Shown here: positions 16,492 through 25,012 of the stretch, in pieces
Numbering within the stretch: the first letter of the stretch is position 1
Layout of the letters: every line of letters starts with the position of its first letter
Source: Dyadobacter tibetensis Y620-1
GTDB taxonomy: Bacteria > Bacteroidota > Bacteroidia > Cytophagales > Spirosomataceae
DNA length: 64,000 nucleotides
Reading direction: 5' to 3'
Assembly (NCBI RefSeq): GCF_000566685.1
Contig: NZ_AZQN01000003.1
Location: 248,001 to 312,000, forward strand
Translations under genes and position numbers: made by a program
Notes under the pieces: model-generated
What the model was told of the DNA's origin: nothing
Databases searched by the model: none
The model's input: only the letters and a program-made list of their open reading frames with translations

Positions 16492-17496
16492 ATGAGGTCT
16501 TATTTCCATTCTCTCGATTATTTGAGAGGTATTGCTGCTGTTGCCGTATGTTTATTTCATTTTACTGATAAACTCGACTATTTAGCTCTGGATGACCTAG
16601 TGAAAAAGGTCTTTAATTTTGGACATTATGGTGTAGAAGTCTTCTTTATAATTTCGGGCTTTGTCATACCTTTTTCAATGAGTAAAGGCCACTATAATTG
16701 GAAGCAATTGCCAATATTTTTAAAAAAACGATTTATTCGAATTGAACCTCCATATCTGGTCTGTGTTCTGCTTTGTTTGGTTCTCAATTACATGACAACC
16801 CTTAGTCCATTTTATGTCGGTTTGCCGTTTTCAATAAATCTTGTCCAATTGATTTCTCATATTGGTTATATGAACGGGTTGCTCGGAATGGACTGGTTAA
16901 ATCCGGTTTTTTGGACCCTTGCTATTGAATTTCAATATTACCTACTTATTGCCCTGATATTCCCCCTCATTAGTCACCCTAAGTCTTCTGTTTGGGGGGT
17001 TACATTGGTCATTTTCAATGCGCTCTCTTTCTATTTCGATAGAAATTATGTGTTTAATTTCTCTTTGTATTTCAGCATAGGAATAATAATATATAGATAC
17101 TATTGGCATGCCTTGAGTGTGAACGGACTGCTTTTTTGGATTTTTGTGCTATCATCGTACTGTTTTTATCAGTACACTTATGTTGAGTTTATCGTATCTT
17201 TATTGGCCATAATTTTTATTATATTACCTCTTAATCCTTCCGGCTGGGGTAGTTTCTTTGGCAATCTTTCCTACTCACTTTATCTATTACACTTTCCAAT
17301 AGGCCTCCGGGTGATAAGTTTGACCCAACGATTTGTTGAGTCTGAACTGATACGCTATACTATGGTGGTTGTAGCTTTGGCAATTTCGGTTATTGCGGCT
17401 TACTACTACTATTTGATTCTCGAGCAACCCTTTAAGAAAATTTCTCAAAACATGAGCTATACCTCTAAGGAGCCTAGTCCGGAAGTTCCATTGTAA
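16492..17496 (+). CDS. Acyltransferase 3 family membrane protein
   Basis: 334 aa, about ten transmembrane helices. It opens with HSLDYLRGIAAVAVCLFHFTDKL, containing the family's conserved RGIAA and the catalytic-type His in LFHF. GVEVFFIISGFVI is the second signature. The family (OafA/YrhL-like) transfers acyl groups to surface sugars at the cytoplasmic membrane. No glycan synthesis genes are adjacent, so the acceptor is unknown. The gene looks more AT-rich than its neighbours, which may mean later acquisition. A second family member lies at 31890-32933. Confidence 0.88.
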   Translation: MRSYFHSLDYLRGIAAVAVCLFHFTDKLDYLALDDLVKKVFNFGHYGVEVFFIISGFVIPFSMSKGHYNWKQLPIFLKKRFIRIEPPYLVCVLLCLVLNYMTTLSPFYVGLPFSINLVQLISHIGYMNGLLGMDWLNPVFWTLAIEFQYYLLIALIFPLISHPKSSVWGVTLVIFNALSFYFDRNYVFNFSLYFSIGIIIYRYYWHALSVNGLLFWIFVLSSYCFYQYTYVEFIVSLLAIIFIILPLNPSGWGSFFGNLSYSLYLLHFPIGLRVISLTQRFVESELIRYTMVVVALAISVIAAYYYYLILEQPFKKISQNMSYTSKEPSPEVPL

Positions 17497-17506
17497 ATTG
17501 GAAACT

Positions 17507-18052
17507 CTACTTGCCAATAATCTTCCTATAAGTTGTTTTTTGGTAAGTTTCAAAGGCTTCCTTTTTATGGTAGCCTTCACCAAAAAAGGTGATTACTTCA
17601 TGAAATTCTCTGGCCTTCATATAGCCTGGTAAGGGTTGAATCATCTGAAACTGATCGTCAAGGAAGACCGTTGTGGGGTAACTAGGCCGATTGTTGGTAA
17701 GTGAAAGGGCTAGTTGATGTGTGCGATTGGCCGCATCGTAGGAAAATTCGGTATTACCTAAGACGATGGCTTCTTTTTGTTCTGCATTAAGCTTTACCGC
17801 GTAATAATTTTTATTGATATATTGGACAACGTCAGGATTTCGGAAAGTCTCCCGATCCATGACCTTACACCAGCCACACCAGTCAGTATATATGTCTATG
17901 AGAACCTTGCGAGGTTCCGTCTGAATTTTTTTATATGCCTCTTCTATCGTCAACCAATTAATAGCTTCCGATTTTTGAGCTTGAGACGGATGGCTTGCCA
18001 GAAAGAGAAAACCTATGGAGGTCAGTAAGAGACCTTTTATATATATATTCAT
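17507..18052 (-). CDS. Exported thioredoxin-fold protein
   Basis: 181 aa. The signal peptide covers residues 1-26, ending HPSQAQ. The mature protein has a thioredoxin fold with the active site DWCGWCKVM (Cys59 and Cys62), preceded by KVLIDIYTDWC and followed by a cis-Pro region RPSYPTTVFLD. CGWC is common in DUF255/thioredoxin_7-type periplasmic proteins. It probably acts in thiol-disulfide exchange in the periplasm. The partner is unknown. It ends 10 bases from the convergent acyltransferase and has no obvious terminator. Confidence 0.87.
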   Translation of the reverse strand: MNIYIKGLLLTSIGFLFLASHPSQAQKSEAINWLTIEEAYKKIQTEPRKVLIDIYTDWCGWCKVMDRETFRNPDVVQYINKNYYAVKLNAEQKEAIVLGNTEFSYDAANRTHQLALSLTNNRPSYPTTVFLDDQFQMIQPLPGYMKAREFHEVITFFGEGYHKKEAFETYQKTTYRKIIGK

Positions 18053-18142
18053 AACGGGTATTTTAAGGAATAACAGCTCCTATTCCGATATAAGTTTCAT
18101 AACGAAACAATTGCCACTCTGTTATACCTGGAAATACTTATC

Positions 18143-19084
18143 CTATTTGGATGCTTTTGAAAGGGCAATCAAAACACCTCCCATAATAATGAGTAACATG
18201 CCGATCAGCATAGGGAAAGAGGGGAATGCCTCACCCATTATGATACCCAGAACGGAAGAAAATAGAATATTGGAATAGCCAATGGCAGCGATGCGCCCGG
18301 CTTTGTCATAAGTAAAAGATTCAGTCAGCATCTTTTGGCCGATTAATGCCGTTAGTCCTAGGGCCAGAAATCCCAACCAATGATAAGGGCTAAGGGGCAA
18401 TATAAATCGACCGATGAGGAAGTTGTCGGTGATTTCCGGAAATAATTCTCCACCGGCCATAGAAGCCAGAGGCATAATTATCCCACTGAGCATAAAGGAA
18501 AGAATAATAGCCCTTACGTCGTAATGATGCCCCAGATGTCGAATGGAGAGGTAGGAAACGGCTGTAAGAATGGCCACCCCTAGGCCCAGGGCATGATCGT
18601 GAACGGACATGTCGAGATCGGGACGAAATACGAAGAGTATCCCCAGAAAACCTATTCCGATGGCAAGCCATTCCTGGAAACGGAGTTTTTCCCCTAAGAG
18701 CAACCAGGATAGCAAGGCCAAAAAAATAGGATAGGTGTATTGGTAGGTGGAGGCTCGACCCAGACCCAGGACTTGAATAGAATAAAAAAGCATATAAAGG
18801 GAAAGGGTTCCTACCACGCCTCTAAATACGAGTAGACCTAGCTTGCCTCCTGATTTTTGTTGAAGGGGTCGCTTCCAGATGCTGTAGCCAATAAATAGGA
18901 CACCCACTACGTTCCGAAAGAATACCAACTCTAGGGTAGGGAAATGCCGACCCAGCCATTTGGAAAGGCCCGAGGTCAAGGCAAAAAACAAGGTGGCGCC
19001 CAACATAAGTTGGATACCTTTCTGTTGATGTGGGAGTGAAAGCCGTTTGGCTAAGGCAGTTAGCAAGATACTTTTTTTGTGCAA
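18143..19084 (-). CDS. EamA/DMT family transporter (start uncertain)
   Basis: Up to 313 aa with about ten helices in two EamA repeats: the first from MLGATLFFALTSGLSKWLG, the second from AILTAVSYLSIRHLG and ending PSFPMLIGMLLIIMGGVLI. It is a drug/metabolite-type transporter of the inner membrane with unknown substrate. The start is unclear. The longest frame begins with TTG at 19084, which overlaps an exact -7 box (TACCTTTG on the minus strand, 19082-19089). The only ATG is at 19006 and would put the first residue at the start of helix 1. A TTG at 19066 is intermediate. Confidence 0.82.
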   Translation of the reverse strand: MHKKSILLTALAKRLSLPHQQKGIQLMLGATLFFALTSGLSKWLGRHFPTLELVFFRNVVGVLFIGYSIWKRPLQQKSGGKLGLLVFRGVVGTLSLYMLFYSIQVLGLGRASTYQYTYPIFLALLSWLLLGEKLRFQEWLAIGIGFLGILFVFRPDLDMSVHDHALGLGVAILTAVSYLSIRHLGHHYDVRAIILSFMLSGIIMPLASMAGGELFPEITDNFLIGRFILPLSPYHWLGFLALGLTALIGQKMLTESFTYDKAGRIAAIGYSNILFSSVLGIIMGEAFPSFPMLIGMLLIIMGGVLIALSKASK

Positions 19085-19089
19085 AGGTA
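19082..19089 (-). promoter_or_regulatory. Probable -7 box for the EamA gene
   Basis: The minus strand reads TACCTTTG, an exact TAnnTTTG match. It overlaps the first codon of the longest frame, so the true start of the transporter gene is probably downstream of 19075. Confidence 0.45.
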
Positions 19090-19154
19090 ATATTTTAGCT
19101 ATTAGATTTTGATCTTGCCCAAAAACGTTAAAGAGAAACCCATTTTAATTTCAT

Positions 19155-19162
19155 TATCTTTG
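19155..19162 (+). promoter_or_regulatory. Promoter -7 box for the cobalamin riboswitch transcript
   Basis: TATCTTTG is an exact match to TAnnTTTG and lies about 10 bases before the first conserved riboswitch bases. This is where an RNA beginning at the aptamer would be expected to start. Confidence 0.6.
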
Positions 19163-19167
19163 CATCA

Positions 19168-19348
19168 CTTTGGTGCCATAGCCACATCGTGTGGTTTGAG
19201 GCTTAATAGGGAATCCCGGGAAGATCGGGAGCTGTCCCCGCAACTGTAAATCTAATTTCTACTACCCACTACTTCATAGCCACTGTTTCATCAGGTTCGA
19301 AATGGGAAGGCCGGGGGAAGGAGAGGATAAGTCAGGAGACCTGCCAAG
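19168..19348 (+). ncRNA. Cobalamin (adenosylcobalamin-type) riboswitch
   Basis: The region between the promoter box and the btuB-like gene carries the cobalamin riboswitch hallmarks in order. These are a TTGGTGCCA-like 5' strand near 19168-19178, GGGAATCCCGGG near 19208-19220, and CTGTCCCCGCAACTGTAA at about 19232-19250. The B12 box GCCACTG follows at 19279-19285, and a 3' closing segment GTCAGGAGACCTGCC lies at 19331-19345. It should sense cobalamin and repress the downstream outer-membrane uptake genes when the vitamin is plentiful. The ATG of the receptor lies about 55 bases beyond the 3' strand, so control could act on translation or on elongation. Confidence 0.92.
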
Positions 19349-19401
19349 GGTATGTTGTTTTCAATCTTTCGGAGGAAAAGCATTGATATACAGTTGAATA
19401 T

Positions 19402-21339
19402 ATGCACAGTTTAAAGCTCTTTTTTAGAAATATTTGGTTGCCGGTTCTACTATTGTCGGGCCGAGCTCTGGCGCAGACAGATTCGTTACTTCTGGAGCCC
19501 TTACTGGTAAAAGGCTTCGGTGCACAACATTACATGGCAGGCCTGAAAGTTCAGCGCCTCGATTCTGCCAGTTTGGCCCAGTATGGCTTTCAAAATCTGG
19601 TAGATTTATTAGGTGCTCAATCCAATCTTGCCTTTCGTAATTACGGCCCTGGACAATTGAGCACGGTTTCCTTCAGAGGTACTTCTGCCAATCATACGGC
19701 AGTATTATGGAATGGGCTCAATATCAATGCTCCTAGTTTAGGACAAACCGATTTTTCTACGATACCAGTTGTAGCCTTCGATGCCATGCGTATTCAATAT
19801 GGATCTTCAGCCAGCTTAGTGGGCTCCGATGCGGTGGGTGGAAGCATATTATTGGATAGTGAAATCCCCTCCCTTGGTTCCGATTTAAAAGTGGGCTACA
19901 GACAGGCTAGTTTCGATAACCGGTCGGCACAGCTGGCTGGTCGATATGCATCCCAGTTGTCACAAAAATGGAGGTTAGCAGGCAAAACCGCATTATATCA
20001 TACGCTTATTCCAAACGACTATCCCTACAGCGAAAGACAAGGTACTGCCTTGCTGCCTACTCACACTAAACAAAACGGGTTAGTTCAAGATCTGTATTTC
20101 CTGTCGGATAACCAACAAGAAGTATCTGCTCACCTATGGATTACGGACAACCAAATCACCCTAGTTCCAAAAGATACTGCGGGCCGGGAATTTACGAGCA
20201 TAACAGCTTATAGAGCCATGTTAAAATACAGATGGGCCAACCTGGTGGCAAGCGCTGCCTGGGTACGCGATCTTACCGATTACGGAAAGGGTGCGCTGGT
20301 AGATTTGGAACATTCCGAGGTGGATCGCCTCGCCAATCGATTGGTGTATGAATACCGGTGGAATTTGGGAAATGGCCGTTTCCTGAATACTATGCTGGGT
20401 GGGGAATTTACGCATTACCGAGCACGATTGGAAAATTATTCAGACCCTCTGATAACAGAAAACCGGGGAGATCTTTTCTTGCTAACCCGCATGCAGGCCA
20501 CTGAAAGGATGGTGCTGGCGCTGAACTTGCGCAAAGCGTATATCACCCGCTACAGCCCTCCCCTCACTCCTTCGCTGGGTGTTGACTATCATTTACTCCG
20601 GCAGGAGCGACATAGCCTGAGTCTCAAGGGAAATGTCAGTAAGAGTTATCGGGTGCCAACGCTAAATGAGCGATACTGGTCGGAGATAGGAAATCCTGAC
20701 ATCCGCCCGGAAGCAGGATGGAATAAAGAAGTAGGCCTGGAAAGTAGGGCGTCATTTAGGGGAAATCAACAATTCACTACCTCCATATCCCTGTACCATA
20801 ATAGGGTAAAGGACTGGACCTATTGGAATCCATCCAAGCGGTATTTTGTGGAAAATCTACAGCAAGTTCTAGCCCAAGGCATAGAACTCGATGCCGACTG
20901 GAAGTGGCAAATGGATAATTGGGCTTTGGGTGCGACTGGTGGATATGCTTATACCCATAGCACACAGGAAAAGGCCTACGACGCCTATAGCGGTGATGTG
21001 GTGGGTAAACAATTGATGTTTGTGCCCCGTCATCAGGCCCATTTAAGTGCTTATTTACAATCCAAACTAACACGTCTGACCGTGTATTATAAGGCTGCTT
21101 CCAGGCAGTATACTACATTTGATAATACAGATTTCCTGCCAGGGTATGGCCTGATTAACGTTATTGGGTCTACAAAATTCTCCCTAGGTCAAATGTGGCT
21201 TGGCGTGCAGATGCAGATCAATAATCTGAGCAACACCTATTATCTTAATGTTCGCAATAATGCCATGCCTGGGCGTAATTATGCGCTGAGTTTAACGTTT
21301 GAATTACCGAATATAAATAAGGAAAAGAAGTCTGAATAA
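19402..21339 (+). CDS. btuB: TonB-dependent outer-membrane receptor, BtuB-like
   Basis: 645 aa. The signal peptide covers about residues 1-24 (ending RALAQ). The plug domain covers about 30-155 with LVDLLGAQSNLAFRNYGPG, VSFRGTSANHTAVLWNG and the glycine-rich YGSSASLVGSDAVGGSI. A beta barrel of about 490 residues follows and ends in an aromatic-rich strand. It would import cobalamins across the outer membrane using TonB energy. The assignment to cobalamin rests mainly on the riboswitch directly upstream. The BtuG-like lipoprotein starts 70 bases downstream. Confidence 0.9.
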   Translation: MHSLKLFFRNIWLPVLLLSGRALAQTDSLLLEPLLVKGFGAQHYMAGLKVQRLDSASLAQYGFQNLVDLLGAQSNLAFRNYGPGQLSTVSFRGTSANHTAVLWNGLNINAPSLGQTDFSTIPVVAFDAMRIQYGSSASLVGSDAVGGSILLDSEIPSLGSDLKVGYRQASFDNRSAQLAGRYASQLSQKWRLAGKTALYHTLIPNDYPYSERQGTALLPTHTKQNGLVQDLYFLSDNQQEVSAHLWITDNQITLVPKDTAGREFTSITAYRAMLKYRWANLVASAAWVRDLTDYGKGALVDLEHSEVDRLANRLVYEYRWNLGNGRFLNTMLGGEFTHYRARLENYSDPLITENRGDLFLLTRMQATERMVLALNLRKAYITRYSPPLTPSLGVDYHLLRQERHSLSLKGNVSKSYRVPTLNERYWSEIGNPDIRPEAGWNKEVGLESRASFRGNQQFTTSISLYHNRVKDWTYWNPSKRYFVENLQQVLAQGIELDADWKWQMDNWALGATGGYAYTHSTQEKAYDAYSGDVVGKQLMFVPRHQAHLSAYLQSKLTRLTVYYKAASRQYTTFDNTDFLPGYGLINVIGSTKFSLGQMWLGVQMQINNLSNTYYLNVRNNAMPGRNYALSLTFELPNINKEKKSE

Positions 21340-21409
21340 GCCATGGATTGAGATAAGGACTAAAATTTTATTTTTTTTGCATTTTAATATGAATAATTAC
21401 CTACTTACA

Positions 21410-22501
21410 ATGAAGAAGCAAATATTAAGTATAGGGGCATTGGGAACTCTACTTTTGGGGACCTGGTCTTGTAACCAAAGCGAACCAAAGCCCAAAGGCG
21501 ATTATGCCCAAGGCGTGTTTGTAATCAATGAGGGCAACTTCAGCAGCAATAATGGGTCACTATCTTTTTTTAGAAGAGAAGATGCTACTGCCGACGCCGA
21601 CGTGTTCAAAACAGTGAATAACGTTAGCCTCAAAGGTGGAATACAAGGATATGCGATTGCAGGAGAGGTGGGATTAATATTAGTAGACAATTCGGCGGCC
21701 TCCATGGATAAAATTGAAATTGTCGATGCCAATACCCTCGAATCCATCGCTACCATTGGTAGTCCGGAAATCGAAAATCCAAGGGAAGTGGTCGCTATCA
21801 ATGGTAACAAAGCCTACGTGTCTTGCTGGGGCGCTACAGGGAACTATCCGAACTTCTTTATTTCTGAGGGTTACGTTGCCGTTATAGACCTCACCACCAA
21901 TCAGGTTACCAAGCGTATTGCGGTTCCTAAAGGCGTTGAGGAGATGGTATATATCAATGGAATGATTTATTTGGGTACAGTCAATTATAGTGGTGTCAAT
22001 ACCCTTACTATGATTAATACAGCCACCAATGCGATCGTAAAACAGGTCGAAATGGAAACGTCGCCTCGTGTTGTAGGTATGGACGATTCCGGAATGCTGT
22101 GGGTGCAGGCAGGACTCAAATTCATTCAACTGGATGCGACTAGTCTTCAGGTTCTGAAAACAGTGGCCGTAAGTACCGATGGAAGCAAGTCAATCGGGCA
22201 TCCTGTAATGAGTAAAGACAAGAAAAGTATCTATTTTACGCTGTCCTATTATGATGCTAATGGAGTGAGTTTAGGACAGACATACCAATATCCGGTGGCC
22301 GCAACTCAAGTAGACCTATCCAAGCCATTAATTAATAGAGCTTTTACAGGCCTTGGAATCGATCCGCAACAAGGATTGATCTATGGAGGTATTACTCCAT
22401 CCTATGCTCAGGGAGGATATGCAATTCGTTACCGGGCTGATGGTAGCCTGGTCGATTCCGTAAAAGTGGGAATTGCTCCATCTGGATTTGTATTCAAATA
22501 A
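21410..22501 (+). CDS. Beta-propeller lipoprotein, probable BtuG-type cobalamin binder
   Basis: 363 aa from ATG 21410; the frame extends 11 codons further but then lacks a sensible signal. A signal peptide ends in LLLGTWSC, a plausible though not ideal lipobox. The remainder is a YncE/DUF5074-like propeller with repeated strands such as VFVINEGNFSSNNGSLSFF, VAVIDLTTNQVTKRIAVPKG and IGHPVMSKDKKSIYF. In Bacteroides, BtuG is a seven-bladed propeller surface lipoprotein that captures vitamin B12 for BtuB and is encoded beside it. Position after a cobalamin riboswitch and btuB makes the same job likely here; binding itself is inference. Confidence 0.8.
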   Translation: MKKQILSIGALGTLLLGTWSCNQSEPKPKGDYAQGVFVINEGNFSSNNGSLSFFRREDATADADVFKTVNNVSLKGGIQGYAIAGEVGLILVDNSAASMDKIEIVDANTLESIATIGSPEIENPREVVAINGNKAYVSCWGATGNYPNFFISEGYVAVIDLTTNQVTKRIAVPKGVEEMVYINGMIYLGTVNYSGVNTLTMINTATNAIVKQVEMETSPRVVGMDDSGMLWVQAGLKFIQLDATSLQVLKTVAVSTDGSKSIGHPVMSKDKKSIYFTLSYYDANGVSLGQTYQYPVAATQVDLSKPLINRAFTGLGIDPQQGLIYGGITPSYAQGGYAIRYRADGSLVDSVKVGIAPSGFVFK

Positions 22502-22521
22502 GGTCTGTTAAAATACTCGTG

Positions 22522-22556
22522 AACGGCTCCCAAACCTCCTGGTTTGAGGAGCCGTT
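22522..22556 (+). terminator. Terminator after the cobalamin uptake genes
   Basis: AACGGCTCC followed by CAAACC (22522-22536) pairs with GGTTTG and GGAGCCGTT (22541-22556) with a single bulged A, then TTGTTTG. It is a solid stem closing the btuB-btuG-like transcript. Confidence 0.75.
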
Positions 22557-22669
22557 TTGTTTGTTATTGCCGTGGTTATTTTGAAAGCTGTTCAGATTTT
22601 GACAGGAGTGATTTTTGTTAGTATATTCCGTTTTGAACTACTAAAAGCCGATTGTTTGCATATCCTCAT

Positions 22670-23983
22670 ATGTCTTTTTATAAAAAAATCCTCCTTGTCT
22701 ATCTTACATTCCTCTTGCTAGCCCCTCGTTCACAGGCACAGGCTTGGTTAAATGAATATACCAGTCATATACGGTATGGAGAAGTGTTTGTCGTAAAAAA
22801 GATTCAGATTCCTTGCACCCAGTACGATACTTATCTGGTAGATCAGCAAGGACGAAAGCTCACACCGGCATATCGGGATATCGGCCCTTTTTCCGAGGGA
22901 CTGGCGGAATTTGTACCTAAAGAGGGTTACCAGAACAAGCAGGGCTATCATGGCTTTATTGATAAAAGGGGAAAGGTGATCGTCCCTGCCGTTTATTTGG
23001 CTACCGACCGATTCAGAAGTCGTAAAACCTGGGTTATTTATGATGCGGGCGAACAGTATGGCATCGCCTATATTGACTCTACAGGAAAGGAGTTTTTTAC
23101 AGTCCCGGTTCATCACTTTAAAAATGATTTTCTCAAATCCAAAGCTACTGTCGACTATGTGTGTAACCAGGATACGAAAGAGGATCTGATCTGGTGGAAA
23201 AATAAGGAAATCTTCCTGTTAAACTGGAATTTCAGTCCATTTATTGAGCAAGAGATCAAGGAGTCTGAAGGGGTATACCATTTTTTGTATAAGGGTAAAT
23301 ATGGAATTATCAGTAAAGACTTGGTACTACGAATTCCGGTTGCTTTAGATGGAATCGATCCGGAGTACGAATTTTCGGGACAAGGATTAGAGCGTATCCA
23401 ATACGGAGATAAGTTTGGCTATATGGATCGGTATACCGGAGAAATAGTTGCACCATTCGTATTTACGGACACGCGAAAGCCTACAGCGGGTTTGTTCTGG
23501 GCTAAAAAGGAGGGGAAATGGGGTTGTATCGATCGGAAGGGCGACACCCGGATCCCTTTTATCTATGACGAAGCAACCGGCTTTACAGGGGAGGATCGAT
23601 CGGCAGTGGCTATTAACGGAAAATTCGGCCATATCGACAAAAAGGGAAAGGTACGCACTCCCTTGATTTATGACTTCGCTTCGTATTATAATAATGGCAT
23701 TTCCATGGTGCGGGTCGGGAATAAATACGGCTATATCAACATCAAAGGAGAACCTATTACCCCGTTTCATTACGAGGAAGCTTTGCCCTTTGATAAGGAA
23801 ACGACATTGGCCGAGCGCTATGGAATAAAGTACGAAATTACTACATCAGGTACTGAAAGCTTCGCTGGGTTTAATTATAAATGGAAAGTGCTATTTATAA
23901 TGCTAGCATTGTTTTTGTTCATCTATTTGAACAACACCTTTTTTCGGCTCGGACAGAGGCGTCGGGAGCGAAAAGTGCCTTGA
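22670..23983 (+). CDS. Exported WG-repeat protein with C-terminal membrane anchor
   Basis: 437 aa from ATG 22670; the TTG at 22652 in the same frame is not needed. The signal peptide covers residues 1-24 (ending RSQAQ). The body carries WG-type beta-hairpin repeats, for example GYMDRYTGEIVAPFVF, WGCIDRKGDTRIPFIYDEA, FGHIDKKGKVRTPLIYDFA and YGYINIKGEPITPFHYEEA. A hydrophobic segment (FIMLALFLFIYL) near residue 410, followed by the basic tail RRRERK, suggests a C-terminal anchor with the repeats in the periplasm. Function is unknown; such repeats usually bind proteins or carbohydrates. Confidence 0.83.
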   Translation: MSFYKKILLVYLTFLLLAPRSQAQAWLNEYTSHIRYGEVFVVKKIQIPCTQYDTYLVDQQGRKLTPAYRDIGPFSEGLAEFVPKEGYQNKQGYHGFIDKRGKVIVPAVYLATDRFRSRKTWVIYDAGEQYGIAYIDSTGKEFFTVPVHHFKNDFLKSKATVDYVCNQDTKEDLIWWKNKEIFLLNWNFSPFIEQEIKESEGVYHFLYKGKYGIISKDLVLRIPVALDGIDPEYEFSGQGLERIQYGDKFGYMDRYTGEIVAPFVFTDTRKPTAGLFWAKKEGKWGCIDRKGDTRIPFIYDEATGFTGEDRSAVAINGKFGHIDKKGKVRTPLIYDFASYYNNGISMVRVGNKYGYINIKGEPITPFHYEEALPFDKETTLAERYGIKYEITTSGTESFAGFNYKWKVLFIMLALFLFIYLNNTFFRLGQRRRERKVP

Positions 23984-24132
23984 TACGGGCTATATGACTA
24001 AAATGCTTTGCTGTGAACCAGGGGCTATTTTCCATTTGTTTCTGTCATAAATGTATTTCGGCTTCATGATTTGATGCTGCTCCAGCTTAATCATCAGGAC
24101 GTTCTCTAGATTTAGTTGGAGTGATGTATAAA
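23984..24132. other. Short intergenic stretch, nothing recognised
   Basis: The region between the WG-repeat gene and the large palindrome has no credible frame, repeat or promoter that I can support. Confidence 0.4.
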
Positions 24133-24186
24133 TAGTAAAAGGGTCGGGGCCTGGTCATTAATGATCAGGCCCCGACCCTTTTACTA
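24133..24186. terminator. 54-base near-perfect palindrome, bidirectional terminator
   Basis: The 21-base arms 24133-24153 and 24166-24186 are exact inverted copies; the left arm reads TAGTAAAAGGGTCGGGGCCT then G. The 12 bases between them, GTCATTAATGAT, also pair almost completely. In both directions the stem ends in a run of T. It separates the convergent WG-repeat and TPR genes. Confidence 0.85.
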
Positions 24187-24200
24187 TTAAAAGCTATCTT

Positions 24201-24944
24201 TTACTTGAAAAATCCCTGCGGATCAGGCATTCGGGTTTTTAGCATGTTGACAAACTCCAGATTGAGTTGACTGAAATCCAGAACCCTGCCTTTATGAAGG
24301 TGTTCCCAGGACTTCTCAGGCTGATCCAGATTGTAATGCACCATGGCCTGGTTATATTGGCCTAAGGCATAGGTGGAGTCAATACCAATAGCATGGTCGA
24401 GCAGGCGTTTGGCCTCGTTCAGCTCTTCCCTTCTATTGGTTATTCCGTACAGTTTAAGGTCTACCGTTGATAAGTCTACCAATAGGGCTACATTATCAGA
24501 CTGCAAGTTCACGCCTCGACTCAACATTTCTTTAGCTTCTACCCAGTCTTCACGCTGAAAGCTTACCACTCCGAGACCCCAATAGGCTTCGACATTTTTG
24601 TCGTCAAGCAAATGGGCCAGGTTAAACCGATAACACGCAGTATCCAGGGAGCCTTCCTGCAGGTATTCCCAGGCCCGGGTAGCAAAAAAACTGCTTGCTT
24701 CTCCTCGTGAGGTAAAGGATTTGTCACAATTACTTAAAAATCGAATTTCTTCATCGATCTGCTCCGATGTCTTGTTGCCGTCTCCAAAAAGGGGTAGTAT
24801 TCTTTTTTCTTGGAGAGACAAGGGACGTTTTTGGGCGATGTTCGTGTCGGTTACCGGTGCACTGGCGCTAGCCAGATGGTTTATCTGACCGAAGCCAATT
24901 ACCGGAGAAGAAAGGAACAACCAAAAAACAATAGATTTTTTCAT
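24201..24944 (-). CDS. Exported TPR protein
   Basis: 247 aa with signal peptide (residues 1-20, IVFWLFLSSPVIGFGQ). Residues about 90-240 contain tetratricopeptide repeats, seen in ACYRFNLAHLLDDKNVEAYWGLGVVSF, EDWVEAKEMLSRGVNLQS and AKRLLDHAIGIDSTYALGQYNQAMVHY written here in parts. TPR folds mediate protein contacts; location is periplasmic. It begins 68 bases after the helicase stop on the same strand, so it may be co-transcribed. Partner and function are unknown. Confidence 0.83.
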   Translation of the reverse strand: MKKSIVFWLFLSSPVIGFGQINHLASASAPVTDTNIAQKRPLSLQEKRILPLFGDGNKTSEQIDEEIRFLSNCDKSFTSRGEASSFFATRAWEYLQEGSLDTACYRFNLAHLLDDKNVEAYWGLGVVSFQREDWVEAKEMLSRGVNLQSDNVALLVDLSTVDLKLYGITNRREELNEAKRLLDHAIGIDSTYALGQYNQAMVHYNLDQPEKSWEHLHKGRVLDFSQLNLEFVNMLKTRMPDPQGFFK

Positions 24945-25012
24945 GTTTATACTTAAAGGGGAAATGGGTTTCTATTGTCCAATTTAAACGTAAATATTGA
25001 AAATGTATTGTA

